11,881 nucleotides of DNA. It comes from JACJYC01 sp964558465 (GTDB lineage Bacteria; Bacteroidota; Bacteroidia; Chitinophagales; Saprospiraceae). The translations under genes and the position numbers were made by a program. Positions 1-8,194 of this stretch are shown in pieces (within the stretch, counting starts at the first letter, position 1; each line of letters begins with the position of its first letter). The stretch covers positions 1-11,881 of the forward strand of contig CAZLEF010000130.1 in assembly GCA_964558465.1 (NCBI GenBank), given 5' to 3'. The notes under the pieces were generated by a model. That model was not told where the DNA came from. It ran no database searches and saw only the letters and a list, made by a program, of their open reading frames with translations.

Positions 1-82
1 ACTGTACAATCGGGGAATCCGGCCCGACCGACGAGACGTCGGCGGTACAAAGGGGGAACAACCATGCAGCCATCCCTCCCCA

Positions 83-97
83 CACCGTTCAACGGTG
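83..97. repeat. 15-bp perfect palindrome over the orphan domain's stop codon
   Basis: CACCGTTCAACGGTG has 7-bp arms around one central base. It spans the TGA stop of the minus-strand orphan sorting domain. With a one-base loop it is a poor hairpin, so a protein-binding or recombination site, or chance, are all possible. No U-tract follows on either strand, so I do not call it a terminator. Confidence 0.4.
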
Positions 98-310
98 CAC
101 CACAAACCGGAAACGGGTCAACCTATCGCCGATCCGGGCTTTCACCACGTAGACCCCGTTCTGCCAGGCGCCGGTATCCAGCGGAAACTGGTGGAGGCCT
201 TTGGTCGTCGCTCCCGGTTTTTCCTGGTAGACAATCCGTCCGTTCAGGTCGTGGATACTGAAGGTCACTTCGGCTGCCGCAGGCAGGTCCCGCAAAATTT
301 GGCACGATAT
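89..310 (-). pseudogene. Orphan T9SS type A C-terminal sorting domain (gene remnant)
   Basis: The minus-strand frame is open from just after a TAA (311-313) to a TGA at 89-91. It reads as the last ~70 residues of a type IX secretion cargo: DLPAAAEVTFSIHDLNGR, then a VYQ strand, a Gly-rich turn, LDTGAWQNGVYVV and a basic-hydrophobic end, RFRFVVHR. This matches the second part of a type A sorting domain and parallels the one at the end of the 374-4315 gene (VFDMSGKPVYQ ... LPASGLYYYLVESG). The usual opening segment (PNPF and the first strand) is missing, and so is any body, signal peptide or ATG; the only possible start is a TTG at 293-295. The missing N-terminal side would lie where the HYR gene and its leader now sit. 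I infer a 3' remnant left by rearrangement, or a frameshifted gene. A free-standing 68-residue peptide is less likely. Confidence 0.7.
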
Positions 311-373
311 TTAGTAATACTCCAAAGTGTGTCCCCCCGGGGAACCGTTCGCAAACACAAAAACTACTGTATC

Positions 374-3300
374 ATGAAACACTTGTTGCACCGACTTTTG
401 GATCAACCCCCGTTCTTTTTTGTCATCCCCGGATTCAGGCGGCTGGCCCTCACCGGCTGCTGCCTGCTCGCCCTGGGTTATCTGGCTGCACAGGATTGCA
501 ACCTGGCCTGCAACGGCGCCCCCGATGCGCCGCTGCAGGTAACGGTCACCCAGGCTTGCACCGTTACCCTGACGCCCGACAACATCATCGAAGCGCCCCA
601 GGAATGCCCCGGCGCCAAAAATATGACGGTCCGCGACCCTCAGTCTGCCCTCATCGTACAAGGCGTGGACGAGGTTTTTTTCGACGCCGGCCCCTGGGTC
701 GGCCAGGTGCTCAGCGTGACGGTCACCGATGTCGAAACCGGATTGTTTTGTGTGGGTTTCATCCGGATCGTGGATAATCTGCCGCCGGCGATCACCTGCC
801 CCCCGGCGACAGTCAACTGCCTTAGCCCGACCGGTATCGGCAACCTGCCCGGCCCTATGTTCGACGACAATTGCGGTCAGAACGACCTGAACCTGACCTA
901 TACCGACTTTTCGCAACCCGGCAGTTGCCTGACGGACTATATCCAGGTGATCAACCGCAACTGGACGGTCACCGACCCCAGCGGCAATGCTGCGCACTGC
1001 GTTCAACTCATTACAGTGGACCGGCCGGAACTCGAACAGATCGTCTTCCCGGCCAATATCAATCTCCCCTGCAATACCCCCAACACGGCCCCTTCTGCGA
1101 CCGGCATGCCCTCCCTTCAGGGGCTGCCGTTCCAGAACGGGGATATCTGCGGGCTGACGGTGTCCAGCTCCGACGAAGTAGCAGAGATCTGCGGCGATAT
1201 CGAATTCCAGATCCTGCGCACCTGGACGGTGACGGACCCCTGCAGCGGATTCAGCGCATCCCAGGTTCAGATCATTACTGTGCAGGATACCCAGGATCCG
1301 GTGATCACCTGCCCTGCACCCATTACCGTCAATACCAACCCCGGCCAATGTACGGCCACGGTCAATTTGCCTGCCCCGGCAGCCAGCGACAACTGCGGCC
1401 CCGCGCCCGGAATCTTCGTCAGCACTTCTTACGGCGCCGTCGGCCTGGGCCCGCACGTTTTTGTACCGACCGGAAGCCATACCATCCAGTACACGGCAGA
1501 AGACGAATGCGGCAACACCAGCGTTTGTTCTACCTCCCTGACTGTTCTGGACAGCGAAGTACCGGTAGCAGTTTGCGACGACCAGGTCATCGTATCCCTG
1601 GCGAGCGGCGGCCTGGCCCAGGTCAATGCCCAGACCTTCGACGAAGGCAGCACGGACAATTGCGGCGGCGCGGTCTATTTCAAGGTCAAACGGATGACGC
1701 CCGGCGGTTGCGACGGGGCCAACGGCGACGACAGCAATACCATCGCAGGTTACCAGGAATGGTTCGACGACAAGGTGGTTTTCTGTTGTGAAGAAGCCTC
1801 GGGCGGACAGGTAACGGTCATCCTGCGGGTGTACTCCATCGACCCCGGCCCTGGTCCGGTAAATCCCAACCGTGAACAACCGGGGGGCGACCTTCACAAC
1901 ACCTTTGCCGATTGTATGGTGCTGACCACCGTCGGCGACCAGCTTCCGCCCGTTTTCCAGAACTGTCCGGCCGATACCGCCATCGATTGCAATTCGGATT
2001 ATTCCAACCTCGCGATCTTCGGCAGCCCCGCAGTCGCCGACAACTGCAGCTACACCATAGAAGCCGTTTCCAGCCAGGAAATTGACGATTGCGGCGAAGG
2101 GACCATCGTACGGACGTTCACCGCAATAGATCCCGCCGGCCATGCGAGTACCTGTACCCAGACCATCACCGTGACCAACAACAACCACCTGGCGCTGAGC
2201 CATATCGTCTGGCCGCTTGATTATACGACGGATGTGTGCGGGTCCACCGTCGATCCGGAAGACCTCCCCCCGGGTTACGACCACCCTGTCATCAATTACG
2301 ACGGCTGCGGAGCGGTTGCCGTGAACCACGAGGATGAATTATACGATATCGCTCCGCCGGCCTGTTACAAGATCCTGCGGCGCTGGACGGTGATCGACTG
2401 GTGCGTGTACGATGCGGATAACCCCGATCAGGGCGGCAAATTTGTCAAGGTGCAGGTCATCAAGATCCAGGACAATATTGATCCCGTGATCACGTGCCCG
2501 GGTAATCTGACGGTGAACGTATCCAGCAACTGCACCAATGCCGCCGTGACAATGTCCAACGCGGTGGCCGACGATTGCAGCCCCAATGTGCTGGTGACCA
2601 ACAATTCGCCCTACGCAACCAGTCATGGCGCCAACGGAGGCGGTGTTTATCCCCTGGGGACCACGGTCGTCACCTACACGGCTTCCGACCGTTGCGGCAA
2701 TACGTCCACCTGCGAAACGCAGATCACGGTCAAAGACAACTCGAAACCCTCGCCGCTGTGCATCGTCGGTTTGTCGGTTTCCCTGAATGACATGAACGGC
2801 GTGAACATGGCGGTCGTACCTGCAACGGCATTCAATGCCGGAACGACCGACAATTGCACACCCCCGGCAGGCATTGAACTGACCATAAGCCGTTCCGTTC
2901 CGGGGACTGTACCTTCGCCCGCTACGTCTGCCACGGTCACGTTCGGCTGCCAGGACCGCGGCACCCAACTCGTGGAATTGTGGGCCAGGGACGCTGCCGG
3001 CAACACGGATTATTGCCTGACTTACATTACGATACAAGACAATTCCGGGCTTTGCCCGAATAACACAACCTCGGCCATGATCGCCGGCGCCATTACGACT
3101 TCGGAAGGCGATAACGTGGAAGGGGTCGCCATCCAGGTGACCGGCGCCTCGCAACAACAGGGCATTACAGGGATTGATGGTTTTTTTGAATTCCCGAATA
3201 TTCCTTTCGGGGGCGACTATTCGGTCGCGCCGCACCGGAATTCCGACCTTTTGAACGGGGTGAGCACGATCGACCTGGTGCTGATGTCGAAACATATCCT

Positions 3301-4315
3301 GGGCATCCAGCCTTTTGATTCCCCCTACAAGATCCTGGCGGCGGATATCGACCGTTCGGGCGGGATCTCTACCCTGGACCTCATCCGGCTGCGCAAGGTA
3401 ATCCTGCACATCGACGAGACATTTCCGAACGGCAATAAGTCGTGGCGGTTTGTGGATGCGGAATTTGTTTTCCCCAATCCGGCCAACCCCTGGGCGACCT
3501 ATTTCCCGGAGATCTACAGTATCAACGACCTGGAGGACGACGAGATGCATGTGGATTTTATTGCCATCAAAGTCGGCGACGTGAATATGTCGGCCATACC
3601 CAACAGCAATTTCATCGACAACCGGAGTTTGCCGGGACAGATGCATCTGGTGGTCAATGACCGCGACCTGGCCCGGAATGAAGAAGTGACGGTCAGCGTA
3701 TCGGCCGAAGACGCCGGGATCTACGAAACCTTCCAGTTTACGATGTATTTCGACCCCGCCGCCCTGGAATGGGAAGGCATCGAACCCGGCGATAACATGC
3801 CGGGCATGGACGAGAACAATTTTGGCCTTGCGCGCCTGGAGGACGGGTATCTGACGGTGAGTTGGAACGAATCGGGGGGTGCGCGGGTACAGGAAGGCGC
3901 CGTGTTGTTCAACCTGAAATTCCGGTCGCAAAACACCGGAAAACTGAGCGAACTGCTGGCCGTCAGCGGCAAACTGACCCAGGCGGAAGCCTCCACCCGC
4001 GACGGCGAGGTGCGGACCGTCAAACTCAACTTTGTACAGGAAGAAAGGCCCGGGGGGAACGCCCTCTATCAAAACCAGCCCAACCCTTTCCGGGACCAGA
4101 CCACGATCGGCTTCGACCTGGAAGAAACAGGCAGCGCTTCCCTGCGGGTCTTTGACATGAGCGGCAAGCCGGTTTATCAGTCCGAAGGCCGGTTTGAAGC
4201 CGGGTACAACGAGGTCACCCTCAACCGGAGGGACCTGCCGGCATCGGGCCTGTATTATTACCTGGTGGAAAGCGGCAAATGGCGGGAAACCAAAAAATTG
4301 CTGCTCACGGATTGA
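374..4315 (+). CDS. Secreted HYR-repeat protein with dockerin-like, cohesin-like and T9SS sorting domains
   Basis: This is a 1313-residue exported protein. The ATG at 374 is chosen because a signal peptide follows: a charged start, then LALTGCCLLALGYLAAQ, with cleavage expected near residue 40; the same frame is open upstream to 95 but reads as leader sequence. About eight Cys-rich beta modules fill residues ~135-890. Several end in T/DxxGNxxxC, and two are clear HYR (hyalin repeat) units opening with DPVITCP (~304-395 and ~698-790). Residues ~902-955 look like a carboxypeptidase-regulatory (CNA-B-like) fold. Residues ~956-1015 carry two dockerin-type calcium loops (LNGVSTIDLVLMSKHILG and DIDRSGGISTLDLIRLRKVIL). 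Residues ~1090-1205 resemble a cohesin domain (FQFTMYFDPAALEWEG), and residues ~1230-1313 are a type A T9SS sorting domain starting QPNPF. It is probably surface-attached or released, with an adhesive or scaffolding role by inference. I see no catalytic domain. Confidence 0.9.
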   Translation: MKHLLHRLLDQPPFFFVIPGFRRLALTGCCLLALGYLAAQDCNLACNGAPDAPLQVTVTQACTVTLTPDNIIEAPQECPGAKNMTVRDPQSALIVQGVDEVFFDAGPWVGQVLSVTVTDVETGLFCVGFIRIVDNLPPAITCPPATVNCLSPTGIGNLPGPMFDDNCGQNDLNLTYTDFSQPGSCLTDYIQVINRNWTVTDPSGNAAHCVQLITVDRPELEQIVFPANINLPCNTPNTAPSATGMPSLQGLPFQNGDICGLTVSSSDEVAEICGDIEFQILRTWTVTDPCSGFSASQVQIITVQDTQDPVITCPAPITVNTNPGQCTATVNLPAPAASDNCGPAPGIFVSTSYGAVGLGPHVFVPTGSHTIQYTAEDECGNTSVCSTSLTVLDSEVPVAVCDDQVIVSLASGGLAQVNAQTFDEGSTDNCGGAVYFKVKRMTPGGCDGANGDDSNTIAGYQEWFDDKVVFCCEEASGGQVTVILRVYSIDPGPGPVNPNREQPGGDLHNTFADCMVLTTVGDQLPPVFQNCPADTAIDCNSDYSNLAIFGSPAVADNCSYTIEAVSSQEIDDCGEGTIVRTFTAIDPAGHASTCTQTITVTNNNHLALSHIVWPLDYTTDVCGSTVDPEDLPPGYDHPVINYDGCGAVAVNHEDELYDIAPPACYKILRRWTVIDWCVYDADNPDQGGKFVKVQVIKIQDNIDPVITCPGNLTVNVSSNCTNAAVTMSNAVADDCSPNVLVTNNSPYATSHGANGGGVYPLGTTVVTYTASDRCGNTSTCETQITVKDNSKPSPLCIVGLSVSLNDMNGVNMAVVPATAFNAGTTDNCTPPAGIELTISRSVPGTVPSPATSATVTFGCQDRGTQLVELWARDAAGNTDYCLTYITIQDNSGLCPNNTTSAMIAGAITTSEGDNVEGVAIQVTGASQQQGITGIDGFFEFPNIPFGGDYSVAPHRNSDLLNGVSTIDLVLMSKHILGIQPFDSPYKILAADIDRSGGISTLDLIRLRKVILHIDETFPNGNKSWRFVDAEFVFPNPANPWATYFPEIYSINDLEDDEMHVDFIAIKVGDVNMSAIPNSNFIDNRSLPGQMHLVVNDRDLARNEEVTVSVSAEDAGIYETFQFTMYFDPAALEWEGIEPGDNMPGMDENNFGLARLEDGYLTVSWNESGGARVQEGAVLFNLKFRSQNTGKLSELLAVSGKLTQAEASTRDGEVRTVKLNFVQEERPGGNALYQNQPNPFRDQTTIGFDLEETGSASLRVFDMSGKPVYQSEGRFEAGYNEVTLNRRDLPASGLYYYLVESGKWRETKKLLLTD

Positions 4316-4340
4316 ATCCTTTAACTTTTCCGAATAAAGT

Positions 4341-4373
4341 AAGCCCTTCTCCTTTTTTGGGGGAAGGGTTTTT
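4341..4373 (+). terminator. Intrinsic terminator of the HYR gene, possibly bidirectional
   Basis: A 9-bp stem (4344-4352 with 4360-4368, one G:U pair) with a T-rich loop is followed by TTTTT, 25 bases after the stop of the HYR gene. The patatin gene on the other strand ends at 4381, only 8 bases away. On the minus strand the same stem is followed by a weaker T-rich run, so it may serve both converging genes. Confidence 0.8.
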
Positions 4374-4380
4374 GTTTTAT

Positions 4381-6432
4381 TTACATTTTATATTCCACGA
4401 CCTTCTCCACCACTTTTTCCTCTGTGATTTCTCCGATCAGATCTTCCATGCCCCGGGCGCCTTCTTCCTCCGCAACGGGCACGATCGGCAGGAACAAGTT
4501 TTGGCCATGGTCAAAATGATCGATCAGTTCCGGTGTGGCAATCACGCGGGCGGAGCAACCTTCGCGGTCGTCGAGGCGGTCAATGCCGAGCACTTCGGCG
4601 CCGATATACTGCCCCAACTGGTAATAGGCCTCCCATTGAACGGGGTCAAAGAACTGGTCGGCGGTCGATTCGTGCGGAAAAGCCGGATGGTAGATCTTGT
4701 ACTTATAGGTGCCGTATTTCAGAAAGTCGTCTTTTGGAATATCCGGGCGGCCTTCCGGCGCGGTCACCGAGGATTTTACGTACACCAGGGTGCCGACCTT
4801 TTTATCCTTGTAGTGTTCTATGACGTCCTTTCCGTCCGGACCGGTCTTCTTTTCCCACAGTTGGTACAGGTCGGCCACTGCAAATCGCTTCAGGGAATAC
4901 CCGTGCGAGGGGCGGGGTTTGATGGTGTATTCCGGGATGGAATCGATCCGGAACCGGATATCGACCCCCAGTTCGTTGCGGGCCCGGATGGTCAGGTTCT
5001 CCAGGTCTGCAAAGGTATATTCGGGGTCGGCGCCTGCGTCAACTGCGATGATCAGCTTACATTTTCGCCGCAGCAATTCCATTACACCCAGGTTTTCGAT
5101 ATGGCCGCCGTCGCTGATATTGACCATGTTTTTGTCGGTACCGATCCGTGAAAACAGTTCGTATAAAAAATAGAAAGGCCAGAAAACCACCGGGTAAGCG
5201 GTTTTCAGCCGCATCGGGTTCCAGATCCAGAAGCCCAGTCGCAGGTTCAAAACCGTGGTAAGGATGCTGAGGATCTTGTTGGAATAAGCGCCCATGCCCG
5301 GGTTGACGGCCGCCGCCGAAATGGTGATGCCCGTCGGCAGCGTCAGGTTCTGGTATCCGATCGTTTCCCGGGTAGGCACATACCCCGTGAGTTTGGCGCC
5401 GCAAAACAGGGGAGACAGCAGAAAATAGTCGCTGGCCTTGGCGCCCATGAAATTGGGGTCGTTCGACGACTGCAGGTTCAGCGTCGTGTTGATGATGGGA
5501 TAAGGCCCCAGGTAATCCGCTTCTTTGGCGCTTCCGGTCTGGAACAGGTCGTGGAGGTGGACATTGCGGTATTGTCCGGCAAACTCCAGGTAGGCGTCGG
5601 CCAGTTGTTTGCGGTAAAACCGGTTGAAACTGGTGGCGTTGGGGTTGGTAAAAAAGCCCATGATGATCAAGAGGATCCCAATTCCGATATAGGGAAGCAG
5701 GCTGTTCAGGTCCGGGCTTTTGAAGTCCTTGAAACCCATGACATACACCACGGCAGCGGCTGCCAGCACCAGGCCTGCAAGCAGGGCTTCCAGCCGGTTG
5801 AAGCGTGCTGAAATATCGAGGTTAAAATAAATTGCAACGTTCAGCAGATAGTGGATGACAAACACCGCGCCTACCGCCATGGCGCCATACCCGAAGACTT
5901 TTCCGAGGTATTCATTGACAAAGTCAGGATCAAAATCCACCAGCGTGTCAAAAAACATGTAAAGTCCGAGTCCGATCAGGATCAGGATCACAGGGCTGAT
6001 CAAGCTCATGGCCAGGCTGATGAGGTAACCCACTGCCAGAATGAACTGGTTCCAGACCTTCACCCAACCTGTTCCCGGAAACAGGTATTCACCCCGCCGG
6101 CGCATATAATCGATGTGTTTTTCCCGGAACAATTCGTCAAATGACCCGGCCTCCTTGAGGGTGGCATGGATATAACACCCGGTGTACCCGCCGCCGGAAA
6201 CGGTGGACAAATAATCCGCCTGCTGCAGGATATTGAACTTGTTCAGCGTTTTGAGGAACCCCATGTTGATGGTCGCCGAACGAATGCCGCCCCCGGAAAG
6301 GGCAATGCCAAAGCGGGTTTCATCCAATGCGGCGGCGTTCTCCGGGCCAAACAATTTTTCCCTTCTGATCCGCAGTTGCTGGTCTTCCTGCTGGATCACG
6401 TAATCATATTCAGTCTTTTCTTTTTGGGCCAT
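4381..6432 (-). CDS. Patatin-like phospholipase with inserted transmembrane segments
   Basis: This 683-residue protein is a predicted serine lipid acyl hydrolase with a Ser-Asp dyad. The patatin signatures are in order: oxyanion loop SGGGIRSA (46-53), nucleophile elbow STVSGGGY with the likely catalytic Ser79, and the Asp motif DGGHIENLGV with likely Asp441. The elbow has Thr where the textbook GxSxG has Gly; my recollection is that large membrane-type patatins often read SxVSGGGY. Between nucleophile and Asp lie about four hydrophobic stretches (~131-160, 181-203, 215-233, 245-262), so the enzyme is probably membrane-anchored. The C-terminus is charged and Glu/Lys/Val-rich. The gene is last in a minus-strand run, starting 11 bases after the ald stop, and ends next to a shared terminator. 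Substrate is unknown: phospholipid hydrolysis or lipid remodelling is the family expectation, not something seen here. Confidence 0.87.
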   Translation of the reverse strand: MAQKEKTEYDYVIQQEDQQLRIRREKLFGPENAAALDETRFGIALSGGGIRSATINMGFLKTLNKFNILQQADYLSTVSGGGYTGCYIHATLKEAGSFDELFREKHIDYMRRRGEYLFPGTGWVKVWNQFILAVGYLISLAMSLISPVILILIGLGLYMFFDTLVDFDPDFVNEYLGKVFGYGAMAVGAVFVIHYLLNVAIYFNLDISARFNRLEALLAGLVLAAAAVVYVMGFKDFKSPDLNSLLPYIGIGILLIIMGFFTNPNATSFNRFYRKQLADAYLEFAGQYRNVHLHDLFQTGSAKEADYLGPYPIINTTLNLQSSNDPNFMGAKASDYFLLSPLFCGAKLTGYVPTRETIGYQNLTLPTGITISAAAVNPGMGAYSNKILSILTTVLNLRLGFWIWNPMRLKTAYPVVFWPFYFLYELFSRIGTDKNMVNISDGGHIENLGVMELLRRKCKLIIAVDAGADPEYTFADLENLTIRARNELGVDIRFRIDSIPEYTIKPRPSHGYSLKRFAVADLYQLWEKKTGPDGKDVIEHYKDKKVGTLVYVKSSVTAPEGRPDIPKDDFLKYGTYKYKIYHPAFPHESTADQFFDPVQWEAYYQLGQYIGAEVLGIDRLDDREGCSARVIATPELIDHFDHGQNLFLPIVPVAEEEGARGMEDLIGEITEEKVVEKVVEYKM

Positions 6433-6443
6433 AGGTTGTACAA

Positions 6444-7679
6444 TTATCGGTCGGACGCGATCAGCAGGTCCAGATCCGTGGATTTGATATTAAACCGCCT
6501 GCCCAGGTACTGGTTGGTCAGGCAGCCTTTGTAGGTGTAAATGCCGTGCCGCAGCCCCAGGTTGGCAAAAAACAGGTTTTCAATGCTGCCCGTGCTGCCC
6601 GCCTGCAGGAGGATGGAGGTCATGATATTGCTCACCGCGATGGAGGCCGTCCTCGAGACTTTGGATGAAAGGTTGGGCACACAATAATGGATCACATCGT
6701 GTTTGACAAAGGTGGGTTTGTTGAGGGAAGTCACTTCCGAGGTGGCGAAACACCCGCCCTGGTCAATGCTTACGTCGATGATCACGGCGCCGGGTTTCAT
6801 TTTAGCCACCATTTCCTCGCTCACCACCACCGGGGTCCTTCCGCTTTCCGAATGGATAGCGCCGATGGCCACTTCCGCAGTGACGAGTTCGCGTTCCAGG
6901 TAGATCGGATTCAGCACCGAGGTATACAATTGGCGGCCCACCTGGTTCTGGAGGCGTTTGAGTTTGTAAATATTGTCGTCAAATATCCGGACTTCAGCGC
7001 CCAGGCCGATGGCGGTCCGGGTAGCGTATTCCGCCACCACGCCGGCGCCCAGGATGACCACTTTGGCGCTGGGCACCCCGGAAATGCCGCCGAACAACAC
7101 CCCTTTGCCGCCGCCGGTATTCGACAGCAGTTCGGCAGCCGTGAGCACCGAACTGATGCCGGCTATTTCACTCATGATCCGGACAATGGGAAAGGAGCCC
7201 GAATCATCCTTCAGGTATTCCATAGCCAGGGCGATCACCCGTTTTTGTTTCAGCTCGTTGATGTACCGCTCGGAAATGATGGGCAACTGCAAAGGGGAGA
7301 TCAGGATCTGGTTGGGGTGCATCAGGGCGATCTCCGTCAGGGTGGGCGGCGCTACCTTGAGCAGGATCCCGGCTTCATACACTTGTTTGCGGTCGTAAGC
7401 GATCTCGGCGCCGGCTTCCGAATAGTCGTGGTCGCTGAAATACGCCTTGTCGCCTGCGCCGCTTTCCACCACCACCCGGTGACCATGCGCCACCAGGATG
7501 GATACCGACGACGGTACCAGCCCGATCCGGTTTTCCTGGAGGGTCAATTCTTTGGGAATCCCGATGAACAGCTTTTCAGACTTTCGCATCGTCTGCAGCA
7601 TTTCGGGTTGGGTTTCCATCGACACGCCTTCAAAAGCCTTCGGCCCGCGGGAAGATCTTTCTTTTTCGCTCATCATCAT
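6444..7679 (-). CDS. ald: Alanine dehydrogenase homologue
   Basis: A 411-residue member of the alanine dehydrogenase family, which interconverts L-alanine and pyruvate plus ammonia using NAD. The substrate domain starts FIGIPKELTLQENR. By alignment from memory with the Mycobacterium enzyme, substrate-binding Arg is R51 and Lys is K108 (LLKVAPP). The Rossmann loop GAGVVA is at 211-216, an NAD-ribose Asp is at D234, and the catalytic Asp is D306 in SIDQGGC. The catalytic His (LHLA in Mycobacterium) aligns with Q131 in SPLQL, so activity should not be assumed. The first ~35 residues are an N-terminal extension, and three consecutive ATGs (7671-7679) leave the exact start open. The gene begins 2 bases after the tsaE stop, so the two are almost certainly co-transcribed and probably translationally coupled. 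Confidence 0.88.
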   Translation of the reverse strand: MMMSEKERSSRGPKAFEGVSMETQPEMLQTMRKSEKLFIGIPKELTLQENRIGLVPSSVSILVAHGHRVVVESGAGDKAYFSDHDYSEAGAEIAYDRKQVYEAGILLKVAPPTLTEIALMHPNQILISPLQLPIISERYINELKQKRVIALAMEYLKDDSGSFPIVRIMSEIAGISSVLTAAELLSNTGGGKGVLFGGISGVPSAKVVILGAGVVAEYATRTAIGLGAEVRIFDDNIYKLKRLQNQVGRQLYTSVLNPIYLERELVTAEVAIGAIHSESGRTPVVVSEEMVAKMKPGAVIIDVSIDQGGCFATSEVTSLNKPTFVKHDVIHYCVPNLSSKVSRTASIAVSNIMTSILLQAGSTGSIENLFFANLGLRHGIYTYKGCLTNQYLGRRFNIKSTDLDLLIASDR

Positions 7680-7681
7680 GA

Positions 7682-8107
7682 TTACAAAAATACAATTTTT
7701 CGGCTGGAATCTTCATCCGCCTCAATCCGGATCTTCACCACCTCCTCCGGCAGCAGGGGTTCTATGATCTCCGGCCATTCAATCAGGCAAAAATACGGAT
7801 CGGAAAGGTATTCTTCTATACCAAAATCCAGGGTTTCTTCTATCCGGTTGATCCGGTACAGATCCAGGTGGTGGATCAGGGCCTCTTGTCCCTCCTTATT
7901 GTGGTAATGATAGGTATTGACCAACGAAAAAGTCGGACTGGCCGCAGCGTCCCTTGTGCCCAAATACCGGCAAAAAACACGGATAAAGGTCGTTTTTCCT
8001 GCGCCCATCTCGCCGTAGACGGCTATTTTCCGGCGGTCGCCGGCCACCTCCAGCAGGTTTTTGACCACTTCCTCCAGTCCATCAACGCTGTTTACTTTCC
8101 AGGTCAT
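7682..8107 (-). CDS. tsaE: tRNA threonylcarbamoyladenosine biosynthesis ATPase TsaE
   Basis: A 141-residue cytoplasmic P-loop ATPase. It assists TsaB and TsaD in making t6A at position 37 of ANN-reading tRNAs. Family motifs are all present and evenly spaced: Walker A GEMGAGKTT (32-40), SPTFSLVNTY (57-66), HLDLYR (80-85) and LIEWPE (108-113). Length is normal for the family. It is the first gene of the minus-strand run tsaE-ald-patatin, with a TAnnTTTG promoter box 30 bases upstream of its ATG. Pairing with ald recalls an arrangement I have seen in other Bacteroidota; no functional link between the two is evident from sequence. Confidence 0.95.
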   Translation of the reverse strand: MTWKVNSVDGLEEVVKNLLEVAGDRRKIAVYGEMGAGKTTFIRVFCRYLGTRDAAASPTFSLVNTYHYHNKEGQEALIHHLDLYRINRIEETLDFGIEEYLSDPYFCLIEWPEIIEPLLPEEVVKIRIEADEDSSRKIVFL

Positions 8108-8136
8108 TTTGAGATTTTAACCTATTGAATCCGGGC

Positions 8137-8144
8137 CAAAATTA
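8137..8144 (-). promoter_or_regulatory. Candidate -7 box for the tsaE-ald-patatin operon
   Basis: Read on the minus strand this is TAATTTTG, a full match to the Bacteroidota -7 consensus TAnnTTTG. It lies 30 bases upstream of the tsaE ATG, giving a leader of about 20-25 bases. The expected -33 TTG is only weakly matched, so this is a candidate. Confidence 0.45.
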
Positions 8145-8182
8145 ACATTCCTGCTCAAAAAGCCAGGTTATTTGTTTTTGGA

Positions 8183-8194
8183 ACAAGCGCTTGT
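8183..8194. promoter_or_regulatory. 12-bp perfect palindrome, possible operator
   Basis: The sequence is ACAAGCGCTTGT. It sits 76 bases upstream of the tsaE ATG on the minus strand, just upstream of the candidate tsaE promoter. The size and symmetry suit a dimeric helix-turn-helix repressor. No regulator gene is in the window, so the role is inferred only from shape. Confidence 0.3.

Noticed and set aside
28..46. CCGACG-aga-CGTCGG hairpin as a terminator for the minus-strand remnant
   Set aside because: No T-run follows on the minus strand, and the upstream gene is itself a fragment.
95..373. 93-codon in-frame upstream extension of the HYR protein
   Set aside because: It would bury the signal peptide inside the protein, and it overlaps the antisense orphan sorting domain; the ATG at 374 is directly followed by a signal sequence.
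311..4072. Two long antisense ORFs (311-2329, 672 codons; 2339-4072, 577 codons) covering nearly the whole HYR gene
   Set aside because: They lie opposite a clearly real gene with signal peptide and domains, their translations show no recognisable domain, and stop-poor antisense frames are expected from its GC-rich codon use.
4279..5151. 290-codon plus-strand ORF overlapping the HYR gene end and the patatin gene
   Set aside because: It reads through the terminator and is antisense to the conserved patatin domain.
6687..7907. 406-codon plus-strand ORF across ald and tsaE
   Set aside because: It is antisense to two confidently identified genes and its His/Gly-rich translation is unlike any known protein.
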